This document shows positions 33,766-47,537 of a stretch of 64,000 nucleotides of DNA, piece after piece; position 1 is the stretch's first letter, and the number at the start of each line of letters is the position of its first letter. The DNA comes from Amylostereum areolatum (taxonomy: Eukaryota > Basidiomycota > Agaricomycetes > Russulales > Stereaceae): positions 62,001 through 126,000 of the forward strand of contig SAXG01000042.1 of the NCBI GenBank assembly GCA_012932865.1. Reading direction: 5' to 3'. Position numbers and translations under genes: made by a program. The notes beneath the pieces were generated by a model, which was not told where the DNA came from, did not search any database, and was given only the letters and a program-made list of their open reading frames with translations.

Positions 33766-36456
33766 TCATTGCACGTACGTCGGCGGGGGAACACCTTCAG
33801 ATCTCTCCTGCGAGTCCCGCGCCCGCGCATCGATCTGTGCGAAGATACCGTCCACCAGCTCCCGCACCAACGAAGGGACCCCGCTAGTCACAGCCCGTCC
33901 CCGCGTCCTCAAACGGCCACCGCTTGAGTTACCAGCACTGGTAGGACTCGTAGATCCACGCGAAGTAGGGGGGGTAGAGCCAGAATCCGCCGGGTGCGAA
34001 ACGCTGCTGTTTGCTTGTCCGGTCGCGGAAAAGCCTGCCTCAGATTGGCGACCGCGCCACGGGCGCGCAACCTCGCGCTGAAACTTCGTCGTGATCGTAC
34101 CATTCGGGAGCACGAGGGATATCGGCAGGATATGCGGTGGACGCGTATATGCTTCGGACATGAACGGCTCGATGGTAAGTGCGCTTGGTTGTCTGCGTGA
34201 GGCCTCGCCAGGGAGAACGGGCCTTTTACGATGACGGTGACGAATCAACAATAATACCAGGCCAAACACGAAAAGCAGGCCAAACAAGCTGCCGATGACC
34301 CCTCCCACGATCGCTCCGGTATGCGGGGAGGAAGGGTTGGCACCGCCCGCGGACGACGTCGCCGAGGGAGCTGCGCCAGATCCGGTTGCTGTACTATAAA
34401 AACAAGCCAGCAGTCAGTCGAGAGCACGGAAAAGTCAAAGATCTGAACATACCCATTGGTACTGTTGTTCCCCGCAAGCGACAGACCAAGAGCGGGATTG
34501 AGTACTTGGAGCGCCGTGACTTCAGAATACGCCGAGAAATCGGTGATCGCGGGCCCGTTCCAGCTGGGAGAATACACGTTTGCAGGCGCCGAGGTCGAGG
34601 CGAGGTGAATGAGAGCATTGAACTGGGATGCCATGCATGGTAAGCTACGCCAGCCGGGGCAGCTCGAGCGACGCAAGAGACGAACCTGGACCGTGATGAA
34701 GCTTTCGATCAGCTTGGCCATTCCAGAATTGGGGTCACTGCGCCACCACGCCTCATGCAGACCCCGCATAAAGAAACCTGACGGAGAGTGTCGATACCAT
34801 CAGCGGATGAAATACATAAGAATAGAAAACGCCCTCGCCTTTGAAACCATTGGTAATGTCGTCGGGCTCCAAGTTCTTTTTTGCGTCACGGGCAGCTGGG
34901 CGGACGTTCTTTGAATCGCATAAACTAAGCTTGAGGGCATATATGCTCACCTTCGATGATGATACCGTCCAAGGCAGTCCACGTCGGGAAAGGTACAGTT
35001 GTCGCGACCAAATTCGACGTACTGGAGCACGTTCTGCATCAGGGAACGGTCGAACGCATGGCCAGACGAAGTAGCACTCACAGGTTGCTCCACTCCACAT
35101 TCCTCGACACGTTCCCCCACACGGCAAACCCTTCGATGGCGAACCCCGAGTTGTACGTGACTACGACGTTGTTGCTTCCACACCCCTGGACATTGAACGT
35201 GTCGCCGATGGTGATCCCGTCGTACAGATGGTTGCGGATAAAGGCCGCGGATAGCTCTGCCGAAGTGTTGTACTTTGGGTCCGGTGCCGCTTCGAATAGG
35301 TAGGCGGAGAGCCTGTTTGCGACATTAACCTCCGGGGGCTCAAGATGCTGAAACAAGCGCTTACGCTAAGAAGGGCCTGCGAATGCGGGGAGCGAGAGTA
35401 TAAGTTCCTATATAACATCGAGGAAGACGTGGATAAATACGCACCCAATAGTTTCTCCGTTAACCCCGGTGTCCGATAGCGCGTCCGCTTTCTTGACCAC
35501 CAGTCAAACGGACGGACGGACGATCAAAAGCATAATTCTCACCCAAAATATCCCGCCGGCAACGGTGACTGCATGCTCCAGTCAATGTATGGTAAAAGCG
35601 GAAAGGTTAATCACTCACATCCGCTGCATGTGGACGGGAATGTAACGTTGCGCAAGGGATGGGAGCCGTTAGCCGCCTGAGCCTCCGTAATCGTGTACTG
35701 GGACGCATGTGCCCATGCCTCGGTCGCCAACTGAAGGAAAACTTGATCTCTGTACGCGCGGTAAGCGTAGTAGGCTGTGATGCCCCATATGCTGAAAGGG
35801 TGGGTCAATCGCGGAAAGCGCCCCATTGAGATTGGACGTACATCGTATCACTGTTGAGAGCGTCCTGGGAACGAAACTTGTGAGCAGCTTCTCAGTGGAA
35901 TGATAAGCGTGGAACGCACCCTGTGGGAGAAAGACGTGAGCGACACTCGAACTTCAACCAGTGATACTGTAGGGACGGCCTCACGGTTGTGTGACGAAAT
36001 TTGGGTTGCGACTTTCGTACGTCTGTATGCTCGATTGTACGGTAGTTTGATATGTAGTGTTCCCGCTTATCCAGTCATTCAGCGCGAGGATGGATAGGAA
36101 GGCCGCGGCCTCAGACGGGCTCGATATATCTGCGACTTCGTTGGCTTCGATTCTGCCAATGGTAAACTGAAAACGCACCTGGAATGACGCCCTTCGTCGA
36201 GTCGATTCGCGGAGTTAGTAGCCCAATGGCATCACTCGCGAGCTGAGCACGTTGTCCAGGTCCGGCAGAAGAAGTGTGATTCTATCCATCCATCAGTACG
36301 AGCTTCATTAAATAAATAAAAGAGAGAAAACTGCACGACACACCGTCCAGCCGGAAGGTACCGAGAAGTCTTGAGCCTTCACGCCTCTAGAGTAAAGGAT
36401 GATTGCCGTCGATGTCCATAACAGAAAGAAACCGAGGGAGTCGCAAGTGAAGACCA
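33766..36456 (-). CDS. GH76-like single-pass membrane protein, paralogue C
   Basis: The start at 36456 gives a signal peptide ending RGVKA and the mature QDFSVPSGWT. Ectodomain exons include NSDT joined to IIWGITAYYAYRAYRDQ, GSHPLRNVTFPSTCSG, a segment with YNSGFAIEGFAVWGNV, and RGLHEAWWRSDPNSG. The transmembrane helix (GGVIGSLFGLLFVFGLVLLL) is followed by RHRHRKR. The tail has LTIEPFMSEAYTRPP and SLVLPNGTITTKFQRE, then a helix (SLVRELVDGIFAQID), and ends VPPPTYVQ (PPTY). A later ATG was preferred over an upstream in-frame one because it directly begins the signal peptide. Same strand and same exon pattern as its neighbours, so it belongs to a tandem array. Confidence 0.72.
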
Positions 36457-37214
36457 TTGGGGTTTTTCTCTGGCAGACTTGTCGTCGAATCAACCACTGC
36501 AGTCACGCGCACGGTTGGGGCAGGAGGGGTGGTAGTGACCGACGGATTTATGAGCTTGTTGGACTTGTGAACAGGTCGGTGATGCCTGACAGATACCTCG
36601 TGTGAATACTGGATCTGTGCTGGATTGTAACCTGCATGTAAGTATCTATCAAGGAAAAGAACGGTCCAACATCAGCAATCGACGGGGTCTTTAGATGAGA
36701 AACGACGGCGCACCCTGATAAGTACGTGTACCCGTTTCCACCACTGGCATCGATACCAAGGACGGCTCCTAACGATCATGATCGGGGAGATGCAGAGACA
36801 GTCTGAATTGAGTCTTCAGGTGAGGAAGAAGTGCGGGTGGTAGTCATGGGTCCCCGGCCCGATATTTTTGAGTAGAACTTAAGAGAGGCAAAGTATCTTG
36901 TCGGGGATGCGGGAGTTAACGATTGTTGAGTGTTGACGTTGAACGTTGACGTTGGTGAGTGAAGTTGGTAACGTCGACTGAGTCGGAAGTGCTGGCTGGT
37001 ACTCGCGGACGCGCGATCACGTGCCTCGTGGCCTTGGTCATCGTGTCGTGCACGATACACCAGTGTGTAGCTATGTACGTCTCAAGTAGACAGCCGAACT
37101 CAAAAGTATATGCTAGCACAGCGGGTATAAAAGTGCAGAAATGACTACAGACACGCATATCCTTCCCAAACGACCTTCCAGTGACGGCTCTGACCCCTGG
37201 AGCGCACATCGGCT
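36457..37214. other. Intergenic, no gene seen
   Basis: About 760 bp between paralogues C and D. Short unspliced frames only; no domain or RNA gene recognised. Confidence 0.45.
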
Positions 37215-39924
37215 TCATCGTTCATATGCAGGCGGTGCATGGTCATCGTGCTCCGGAATCAGCTGATCCTGGTCCTGGCGCATCGTTTCCAAAAACTGTG
37301 CTACCAGATTACGCACCATATCAGGATCCAAAACATCCCCATTAACAGGCCTATCTCCAACTGAACTATCCGCCGTTTGCGTGGGCTGGCTTTGAGTCGT
37401 CTCTGTAGCTGCAAGGCCAGAACTTGGAGCATGTCCAGACGACGATGTTGGCGCTGGTGCCGCGGGCGTGATCCCTTCCATACTGTCACGACGGAATTTC
37501 GTCGTGACAATGCCGCTCGGAAGGGTGTACAAAAGGCGCGGAGGAGGATTGACGGGTTCTGGAACAAATGGCTCCACGTCCGCGGCGTCGGCCTGGCTGT
37601 CCTCGTACTTGTGTAAGGAGTCGAACGATCTTCTGCGTCTCTTTCGAATATAACACAGAGACGAAACGGCGAGGGCGAGTGTTACGATGACTCCACCAAC
37701 GACTCCTCCCACGATGACCCCGATATGCGGCGAAGAAACGGAACCACCGAGTGGTCGAGTGGAAGCGGAAGAAGATACGGTGGTGATGGTCGCGGTACTA
37801 GTGATAGGAGAACTGGAATTGGAGACTGTGGGACTGGGAAGACAGGTCTTAGGTTAAGTAAGACATACGGACAAAGAAAGTGAATGGGATCCCACCTGTT
37901 TCTTTGTGAGATATCTAGAGCAGGGTTCAAAAGATGTAGCGCAATCACTTGGGGATATGGATGAAGTTCGGAAGGCGCGGGACCTGTCCAGCTAGAATTA
38001 TAATAAACTTTGCCCGGGCTCTCGTTTGAAGTCATGGTGAGGAGAGCGTTGTACTGGTTGTGTGTAGATAGATAAATCTTGTGCGCATAAATGCACATGA
38101 GCGCACGAACCTGCACAGTGATATAGGCCTCGATATACTTTGACATAAGCGAGTTCGGGATACGCAACCAAGCCTCGTGAAGGCCCCGCATGAGGAATGC
38201 TAAGTAACGAATAGATGAGAGTGCGCCATGGAAACCTCACCGAAGACGCGCACCTTTGAACCCGTTCTCGAGGTTGTCGATATTGAAAACTGTAGGCTGT
38301 CCTTCGCCGGCCACTGATGTTGGCCATTTCAAGTTAGTCAAGCCAGTCTTCGAGATATAAGACGACAGACAGCGATAGACCTTCAATGATGACACCGTCT
38401 GGACCAGTCCATACGGAGTATACCGCCGAAGACGAAACGAGTCTCGTCGCTCTAGCATGGGAACAGTGAGATGAGAGCTCCACTATCATGGACATGACAC
38501 GCGAAGTGGAAGAATAAGAAGACTCACAAATTACTCCAAGTGGCATTTCCAGAGATATTAGCCCACGAAGCGAGGCCCTCGATGGCAAACCCGGTGTCAT
38601 AGGAGGGGATAGTCTGCCGTGTGGTAACCTTGCATGTTTTCACATTGAAAAAGTCTTGGACGATGTCCCCGTTGTACATATGATTCTGAATGAACGAGGC
38701 TGTCACTTCAGCGGCGATGCCATACGTGCTGTTAGAGGTTGCTTCGAACAGATATGCTGAAAGTCTGTCCCGAGTGTGCGTCAGAGACGCTGGCGAACAC
38801 GAAAAGCTCCAACGATACCGACGCAAGATATGGGCTGTGCCAAGCAAGTGTTAATGGCAGGGAGTTAGAATAGGAAATCAAATACCCGACAGTCTCCCCG
38901 TTCACCCCGTCATCCCCTTCATTGTCTGTCAACTGTGCGGTTTGTGTAAATGGCCGCTCGAGCTCATCGAGGAATACTTACCCAAAACACAGCGCCCGCG
39001 ACTGTAGCTGTAGACATGACTCGTCATAAGGCAGAATGGTCGCGATGATGTTGACAAAATTTCACCTACATCCACTGCATGTAGACGGGAACGTGAAATT
39101 GCGCACTGGGATTGATTGGCTTTGCGCTTGGCTTTCTGGGATTGTGTATCGAGTTACTTGATTCCAACAGTCGACGGCTGTCTGGAGTGCCGTCGGATCT
39201 TTGTACGCGCGGTATGCGTAGGATGCCGTAAGCCCCCAAATGCTGGAAAGTACAAGGTCTGTATGAGAACTCGTCGAAGATAGAGCGACGGGAGCAGTGC
39301 GCACAGAGTATCGCTATTGACATGAGTCTGGCAGCGACATCGCTTTTGTCAGCCATTTATATGGAGGAAGAACAAGGCGAGGCGCACTCTAACATGATTC
39401 ATGAACATACAATGAAAATAGTCCTAATCGGCGTACGTACGGAGAGTTCAGGAAGTTCGGATTGAGGTTTCCAAAGGTTTGCATGCTGGACAAGACGACG
39501 CTTCGGTAAGCGGTGTTGCCGTTTATCCAGTCGTTCAATGCGAGCACCGCAAAGAGTGCCGCTGATGCGGATGAGGGATCCATACTCGGAACTAGAAGTG
39601 GTGATTCAATCTCACGTCTAGAAATCCAGTGCTCGTGCAACGCACCAGAAATGGTGCCTATCGACGCGTTGATCTGGGGCAAAAGCAAGCTTATGGCATC
39701 CTTAGCAATCCCTGCGCGTTGGCTAGGGGTGAGAGGCGAAGACGTTTTCTACATCCGTCGCGAAAGTGGTAAGCGACTCAAGAATACGATGAAGAGCAGA
39801 TATCACACACCTGCCAACCAGTTGGAATAGAAAAGCTTGGATCTTGAGCCAATGCTCCGTGCGGTGTGGAACTAAGCAGAAGAGTTACGACGCAATATAT
39901 AGCCAAACCCAATGTACCGAGCAT
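37215..39924 (-). CDS. GH76-like single-pass membrane protein, paralogue D
   Basis: The ATG at 39924 starts a signal peptide (MLGTLGLAIYCVVTLLLSS) followed by QDPSFSIPTGWQ. Ectodomain exons carry FAVLALNDWINGNTAYRS, NSDT before WGLTASYAYRAYKD, YLFEATSNSTYGIAAEVTAS, YDTGFAIEGLASWANISG and RGLHEAWLRIPNS. The membrane helix GGVVGGVIVTLALAVSSLCY is followed by IRKRRRR. The tail shows ADVEPFVPEP and YTLPSGIVTTKFRRDS, then a C-terminal helix (DMVRNLVAQFLETM), and ends HAPPAYER (PPAY). All family landmarks are present, and I see no frame break. Confidence 0.72.
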
Positions 39925-41557
39925 TGGGAAGGGGTGAATATCAGAATTCAGAAGGAGGGAGGGCGGAAGAGGGAAAGAGATTGTCAACGCGTCGTCGCAA
40001 CCTCTCGAGTCTTAAAACGAACTTGTGGACACCCGTGCATCTGATTTTCCTCGAATGGCAGGAACCCACTTACCCTTCTCACTTATCCTATAGCTACAGA
40101 GGATGTGGTATCCGTTTTGAATGCTGATCGTCGCTGAGCGCCGTCAGTACCCTCATACACACCTTTGATTGGGACATCATACCTCCAAAACAGCATCCTT
40201 GCATTCGGACGAGACAGGGAAGTTCCCTGATTCCCGCTCGTTCCCGCGCCGTCCTGTCGCCACTTGTCGCCACTATCATACCTATCAGTACTCCGCTCGC
40301 ACACCCGCTGGATCCATCCAAAGGATACTCCCGACAAGACTCCCGAGGTGCGCATCGAACGTCTCGTGAAGGAGCGGACAAGGACCGGCCTTACTCTCAC
40401 GCAAGCCAGCCAGAAGATTCTCAACGAGTTGAAGGACCGCCTTGATCAGCGGACTGGTTGCCACGGATCGTGAATGACGCCCTTTTGATTCCTTTGTCGG
40501 GTTGATTGCGGAATCTGTGCGGAATCAGGAGAGCGGCCTGGATGGCAAGCGTGTTGATGTAGATCCGAGAATGCCAAAATCGGAGGCCAGATACTAGGTA
40601 GTCTACGCATCTTCTGGGAAGGAGGACGGCGCTGGTAATTGACAACGCACACCCCGGTTTGGATGAAGAGGATCACGCGATCACGTGCGTTTATGATCGC
40701 GTCGCGTCGCCGTCAGGGTCATTTCATTGGGCCCATGCCTGTAGCGCATGATGCACCCTAAGTACGGTAACGTATATGTTTCACTGGTCTCCTTTGCGGA
40801 CGAGATACTTAGTCGTAAATACCTTTGTATCTGACCCTATTACGTCCTTGTTAGTGTTCCATGAGCTTAAAAAATCGGAATACACTCCCGCATGATAGCC
40901 ACTTCAAGCTTCACATGCAGGGGGCCGGAACTGCCCAGAGCAAGGATGCGCGGTAGAGTCGCCGGAGAAACTATTATAATACCTGCCTAGAGAAAGGTCT
41001 ATATATAATATTGGATATATCCTCGTCATCTAACTGTGATTCAGGTTCCGAGTCAAAACACGCCAAAGCGTGGTTTGCGACCCTCTAGCGTAGGGTAGAA
41101 CGACTCTTGTCTGTGAGCGCCGTCAGAGGCTACATGTAGTTGGCGACGAGCAATCAGATGAACGACAAACGTGCTATGGTATGAGAACTTATTGATCCAT
41201 ACGGACACATCAGGCGGTGCTTGTTGGTGAGATGATAGAAACAATCGTCGACTCGTCGGTACCCGACCTACCAATAGGCTATAGATACAATCTTCATCCA
41301 AGTTCCGCTCCCTTCTCCTTCGGTCTACACAGCAGGAAGCAACTCAAAGGGCGAAAGTGTGTACATCGGAGTCGCGAACTCAAAGGAAGGTCGCAGTTTC
41401 ATTGCGATTACAAAACCGTCTCTCTGAGACGAATAGGCGCATACTTATACGTATCATCAAATCGTACATATCTCGTTGTCCGTCACTGTCTGTACCGCCT
41501 GCGCCGAGATCAATAGATTCCATCCGACCAAAGGGCGAGGACGCACCGATACGATAC
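39925..41557. other. Long gene-free interval
   Basis: About 1.6 kb with no supported gene. A basic helical frame at 40264-40473 (plus) is too short to call. Part of this may be a decayed element; I see no terminal repeats. Confidence 0.4.
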
Positions 41558-43887
41558 TCATACAGCAATTCCAAGCGAACTCTCCGTAGAATCTGATTCT
41601 TCGTGACCGCGCTTTTCCTCCCTCGGCAAGCCATAGTCTTGAACTTGGTCTATGAAGGCAGCCGATGGAGGTGATACCAGGCGATCGGCGAAGAAGGAAC
41701 TTGGTGCTTTATTGACGGTGCGATACTTACGACGCCGAAAAAAAAAGATCGCCGCGCCAACAACGACGGCGATAGCCACGCCACCACCGACAGTGCCGCC
41801 AGCGATCGCGCCGACATGAGAAGTTGAAGACCTGTCAGGGAGGTTTGATGACCCGGACGTCGACGGTGGTGACGGACTCGACGGGCTTGCCGACGTGCTG
41901 TACGAAGTCTTTAGAAAGGCAGTACCGGGGGTAAGGACACGAACCTGTTGGTGGCTGGGGTTGCTATATCAAATGCTGAGTTCAGGGCATCCAACGCGAC
42001 CACTTGAGCCCAAGGATCGAACGTCACGCTAGCATTGGTGCTCGGAAGAGTCCAATTCGTCGAGTAGTCTCCGTTCGGTGACATATTGTGTAGCGCATTG
42101 AACTAGCAAAAAAATAAAGACTGCTGTCCGCAAGAGCGCTCGCAAGACGCACCTGGACCGTTATATATGCCGCTATAAGGGAGGCAGGTCCTGAGTCTTT
42201 GTCACTCATGCGACTCCATGCTTCGTGAAGACCTCGAATAAACCAAGCTGAATCAAGCCGTGAGCATGCAACAAACTGGAAGGGGACTATTGGCACACCT
42301 TTTGCTCCGCTTTGGTCATCCTCAGGGTCACCACTCTCTGGAAGTTCGCAGCGAGAGAGATCAGTCCACCTCTGTTTAACCTCGTCCACAGACGACAAAG
42401 ACAGACCCTGGGTGATAACTCCATTGCTCCCGGTCCATGTATGCTTGATCGACTGCACAATCAGGTCGTTAACACTAAAGGGCATCGTCAGATGAGTAAA
42501 GTTCGAGGTTCAAGAAGAACACCGAATATACTGACATATTTGACAAAGTTGCGTTGGAGGTCTGATTTGCTAAGACACTGAGACCCTCGATTATCAGACC
42601 TATGTTCATCATCCCGTTCTGATCGTCAAGGGTCACGGCGCATGGGTCCGAAGACATGTCGAACTGTAGAGGGTTAGCGGTGTGATTGTTGATCATGTGG
42701 GCCTGGATAAACTCGGCGGACAGGTTTGCCGCATCAGAGGTCTCGTTCCCCTCTCCAGAGAGAGAGAGGTAGGCAGAGAGGCTTCGATATTAAGTTAGGC
42801 AAAGACGACCAAGTTTGTACGGTTTTTGGAATGACATACGCAAGGAAAGCGCTGTAAATTCGCTCATAAGGGCTGGATGACACTCTGCGAGTGATATCAA
42901 AAGACGTACCCCATGGTCTCCCCTTTGATAACGGTCGATAGATGATCCTGGTCAGGCTGAATTTTGAAGAATATCAGTCCACGCTTCATGTTACACATGA
43001 AATAACTTACAAACTCAAACACCGCACCAAGAGAAGGGGAGCATGATGGACTCGGAACCGAAATTGGGACCGTATTCTGCGATGTTCCATTGGGGTTTAT
43101 TTTAAGAGTTCCGTTCTGTATGGCTTCCTGGGTGATCATGTTTCCAGATGCATTCTTCCATGATCCTATCGCCTCCTGAAGGAATTTATTGTCCTGGTAA
43201 ACGCGATATGCATAGTAGTTTGCGAGGCCCCAGTGCCTTGACGAATGCCAGTATCACAGCTCAGCCCTACATGCATAAAATGAAATCAGGGACTCACAAG
43301 ATGTGCGACATATTGGTTGTCTGAGGGCTATAATCTAAGTATCCTCAGTTGCAACGAATTATTGGCTGCGTACCGGAGGATCGTGGCTAGGGAGAAGGTA
43401 AGGTACGGCATCCAGAATGGGTTTTCAAGGACTCACAATTCTTTCTCATGAATGACGGTTGCCCTGTTCTTGTTGGTGGTAGTCCCCGAAAAGAAGTCGT
43501 AAAGGAATAGAACGGAGAGTAACGATGATGTTTGGACGTGGTCAAAGTTGTACCCTGAAACTAAAGCTCTTTGCATAAAGCAGTGTCCTGGTCGCAGACG
43601 AGGAGCCACTAACCGTCCAATGTACCATTCCCGTTAGCGGTAGGGGGAGGTATCCGTTGAATTGCACTCTGTGCAATTGCCTGTCGGTCATCGCGAGACA
43701 GCGAAGATGTTGTGTTCTGAAGTACCATCAGTGTTGTGAGCTTGGAGAACGGAACACCATCAAGAAATAAGTTTACCTGCCATGAGGTAGGGACCGAGAA
43801 GTTCGGTGAGCTCTGCGTGAATGCTACACGAGCTCTGAATAAACAAACTGCAGAGAATGTGGCAGGGAGAGGAGAGAGGAGACGCAT
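41558..43887 (-). CDS. GH76-like single-pass membrane protein, paralogue E (altered tail)
   Basis: The ATG at 43887 gives MRLLSPLPATFSAVCLF, a signal peptide leading to SSPNFSVPTSWQ. Ectodomain landmarks include LSRDDRQAIAQSAIQRI, WGLANYYAYRAYQDNKF, SCSPSLGAVFEF, NIGLIIEGLSVLANQTSN and RGLHEAWSRMSDKDSG. The motif before the WGL helix reads TTNMSH instead of the NSD found in A, C and D, so a catalytic role is doubtful. The membrane helix (GGTVGGGVAIAVVVGAAIFFF, split in reading) is followed by RRRKYR. The tail is only ~55 residues, lacks the TTKF motif and PPxY, and ends SSLGIAV. Nearly identical to paralogue G up to the membrane helix. Confidence 0.68.
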
Positions 43888-44255
43888 CGCGAAGGGGTCG
43901 GACCCGTCTCTACGCAGAGGCGAGCGTATATATCACGCAGGAAGACAGCACCGTACGTAGAGCAACAGCATGCGATCCCACGTTGCTTGGGACGAATGTG
44001 GCGGGTACCTAGTGCAGTCAATCAGATCGTGTTCGTCGCGAGATGGACGAAATTACAACAGACCATGACATCACCATACAAGGCCTCAAGCGGTGTACGA
44101 AAGGCGACCAAACGGGCGGCCATCCCGATGGTGTGCGCCTTGAATAGATGCAGCGATGCCCATCGCACGCGCGTGGGGACCTCTCACAGCATGTCTCCCA
44201 ACGCACTCTAGGTGTCAAAGATGAAGGCATCGCCGACGAAACAGGTGTCATCACC
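41790..44255 (-). repeat. Segmental duplication, copy 1 (paralogue E block)
   Basis: High nucleotide identity, including introns and 5' flank, with 56245-58690. Identity starts inside the exon coding for the transmembrane helix and ends upstream of the promoter. Confidence 0.8.
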
Positions 44256-45047
44256 TCGAGACGTACAATGAGTGGTGCACACCCTACTACTTTCGTATTA
44301 AGTGATCTACAACGCGTGATCCCGCGTTATAGCCACACACGCGGGGAAAATATATACGAGTCCTAGGGCACGTCATTCATAATGAGCACAACATAGAAAA
44401 GGGATCAATTTGTGGGCACCGACGTCTCCCCCAAAAGTTTCCACTCCCGTGGAGAAATCGTATGAAAAACTGATCAGTACGGCAAACGAAGTCTTGAAGA
44501 AAGTATCTTCACATGAAGAGCTCTGGGAAAACCTCCCCTGCAAAATTGTAATAATTTGATCTTATTGGCTCTAATTTGCGGCTTAGGAGTTTAGGAAGGT
44601 CCCCCTCTTATTAGAAGCAAAATGATGGGTAATCCTGGTCTAAAACTGTACTAGGTTTTGCTAAGGCGGCGGTCGGTGCGTTCGCCTTGGCAAGGGTTTA
44701 GTACATTAGGATAGATTTAGGAGGGCATATACCCGTGCCATTTGTTCAGGGTTAGCTCGCGGGTTCAAACAGTTTAGACCAGAATTATGGTCATTAGAAA
44801 CATTAGCACAGGGCAGGATAGTACGATACGAACAGACAGCCGGGCGGGGGAGGGATGAAACATAAACGAGTGGACACGCATAGCGGGGGATGGGAGGCAG
44901 AATACGGAACGGAGGTAGTAGTAAGTATGGACATGAAAGACATTAGTAGACAGGACGTAAGCGGGGGCAGGACGAACGAGACAGGTATAACGACGCAAGG
45001 AAAGAGAACAGTGTATGATGGGGGAGGCCCGGGTGGGAGTACACAAT
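43888..45047. other. Intergenic; first ~370 bp duplicated upstream of paralogue G
   Basis: The 5' flank of paralogue E (43888 to about 44255) matches the flank of paralogue G (58354 to about 58690), so the duplicated block includes the promoter. The rest shows no gene. Confidence 0.55.
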
Positions 45048-47537
45048 TTACGCATCCTCAAATTCAATTGCCGCGATAGCCCCGGCAAAGACTGCATTTG
45101 GGGCAGGAGAAGACGTGCCAGCAGCTCTAGGCGGAGGTTAGTATGATCATATCACGGTAGTGTTGATTTGGACTTACGAGACCTCCGTGTACAGGTTGAA
45201 CATCATGCGGTGGTAGTGTTCTGGGCGAGTGGTCCTGATGTTCTCGAGAGTCGCAATGTGGCCATTGTAGACGTCAAGGAATGCGTCGGAGGAGAAATCG
45301 CCCCTCTGTTGCTGACCGGAACGGTGTTCATGTAGAGATGCATAGACCTAGTATCCGAAAGATGTGTTAGTATTGCCAGTGAGATGCGAGAAGTGTTACG
45401 TACCGCCGTGTACACGAGTGCAACAAGAGCTTGAGGGAGCTCAAGCTGATACTCGTTGGTGACAGAGTCGACACGAAACGGAAACCATGGACGTTGCTGG
45501 CTCGCGAGGCCCCGCGCAAAAAGCAAACGGTTCATGATTGTGATGCCGATGGGATGGCGGTACGGCCAGCTACGGCGCACAGCTCCTGTCAAACCATCCT
45601 AGGGATTGTTAGTTGAAACTCGATAAGCTGACAATGTATGCAAATTACCGGCGAGTTGCGACGGAAAAAATACACATAGTCCAACAGTGCAGCGGTCACC
45701 CTTTGTTCGCAGTGCACCCCATTCGGAAGTAGGTTGAACATTGCCACGACGAGGCTATCGCTGTGGTCCTTGACGGTCTTGCGGTACAGCGCGACACGAG
45801 CGGAAATCTATAACATGGTTAATCAGATCTTCACGATGAGCTGCGGGACATACCAATGGAATGAGAGGTTCGAGATATGCCCCTTCTTGCAAGACACGCC
45901 TATATATGTGATGGCAAACCTCCCGCAGTGATGCTGCAACGGTCAGAGCCTGCCGAGCAAATGACGCAGCCAAGATGCCATCAGGAAAACTGTTGACAAA
46001 GTACAAATGGAGCATGAGCTGCATGAACGCATCGCGAACCATCCGCTGAACAATGTCAGACTGATGTGAAAGGCGCATCCGTTGCCCTTGGGGCGGAAGG
46101 ACCAGGTCGGTATGTGGAGGGTGAGGTTCGTTGGGTTCGGTAATTGTTGCATCGGGAAGACTGACGACGCCAGCTCCTATAGGACCGTCGGCGTCAGATA
46201 TATATCGGTCACCTACCAGACCCAGGATTCGCCACATGCGACTCTGAGAAAAGTTACCTCCAACGAGTCCGTCGGTATGTTGAAAAGGTTGTTGCGTGGC
46301 AGGCGCGGCGACCGGCGGAGGCGTAGCATCCGGTTGAGGTGCAGAGAGAATAGTAGCACCATCTAAGATGACATAAGTAGAAAGAAACAAGGAGAGACAG
46401 ACGTTACAGACCTGTCACAAGCACGGGCATATCATCCTCTTGATGTCCAGAGGGGTTGGGCATTGTCTGATCGCCCGCTACGACTGCCGGGGGAGCCTGA
46501 GAAGTTGGAGCAGGTGGCAGTGGACCTTTGGGAGTTCCGGTGGACATCGCGTGGAAGGACGGGGATGGAACCAAGGCGGAAAAGACCGTCACCGCGTGGA
46601 TGTTCTGCGGCACAGGGGACTTGACAAGCGAGCGCATCCATTGAGGACGCTGTTATTGCGTGCATCAGTCCAATTTTGAGCGGAAGATGTGCGAAATATG
46701 GGGCGCACCTCGAGATCCATAGCTTTCTGGAGAGCCCGGGAGTTCCCCTTGGCCATACGACGCATCTCCTCCGTGTCGTCTGGCTCTGAGTTCTCACCCT
46801 CTGTATCAGAGAGCGCGGGCAGGGAGCTGTCGTCGTCGTCGACCTGTGTATCCCTCGAGGTAAGTAAACCGAAGCCGAGAGCTGTAAAAAAACCCCGTAC
46901 CTCGATAGCCGCAACTGGAACGTTGCCCGAGGCTGCCAATGTACGAGCAGGAGCTGGAGCTGTCTGGTCTGACCAGATCTTCAGTGGAGCCAGTGGGGGC
47001 ATGTCCTCGTCCAGGACGAGTTGAGGAACAGGTCCTGGAAGATAAAAATTAGTCGGGCGACGCGTCACTGCACCACAGCGTGAGAGATACGCACCTTTAC
47101 GGGCCTTCGTCTTTTTGCTGGGTGGTTCGACTACGTCCGCACCGCCGACAAGGTCCACATTTGAGGTATGGGCCTTGCGTTTTTTTGCGGGGAGAGGAGC
47201 AGTAGTGTCGACTAATATGTATTCATATAGGTCAACAAGAATCGAGGAAAACGGCACAAAATGAACACGCACCGGGGGCCACTGGCACAAGGACTGGTGC
47301 TGATGACACAATGGTAAGTCTCGTAGAGTTCGTCTGCATGGTGCAAAAACCTAACGCACCCGCTGGGTTAGAAGACGAATTCGCATTCTGGAGCGCGAGC
47401 GCAGCGGCTTTTTTGCGAGCCCGAGTTGCTTTGGCTTTCTCGCCCCTGGTCAACACCGGTGTGCTGGCAGCCTGCGTCAGGGACATTGTGCGCTGTTGCG
47501 GCTTCGAAGTAGAGGTACGGGTTGTGCGCTTGCTCAT
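45048..47537 (-). CDS. DUF6532-like protein, probably transposon-associated
   Basis: The ATG at 47537 begins MSKRTTRTSTSKPQQRT, followed by a basic, nuclear-localisation-like segment (KAKATRARKKAA) and disordered acidic regions. The C-terminal ~250 residues resemble the DUF6532 family of basidiomycetes: IVQRMVRDAFMQLMLHLYF, FARQALTVAASLREVCHHIYRR, then RHPIGITIMNRLLFARG and a final exon set with DVYNGHIATLENIRTTRPEH. Several ~50-nt introns separate these. The function of the family is unknown. It is divergent from the Plavaka transposase 258 bp away, so the two may share a promoter region and belong to one element. Confidence 0.6.

Noticed and set aside
40264..40473. Small basic helical frame on the plus strand
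   Set aside because: Too short, no splice partners, no recognised domain; may be chance or a remnant.
44740..44785. GGTTCAAAC as a tRNA T-arm
   Set aside because: No matching acceptor, D or anticodon arms could be built around it.
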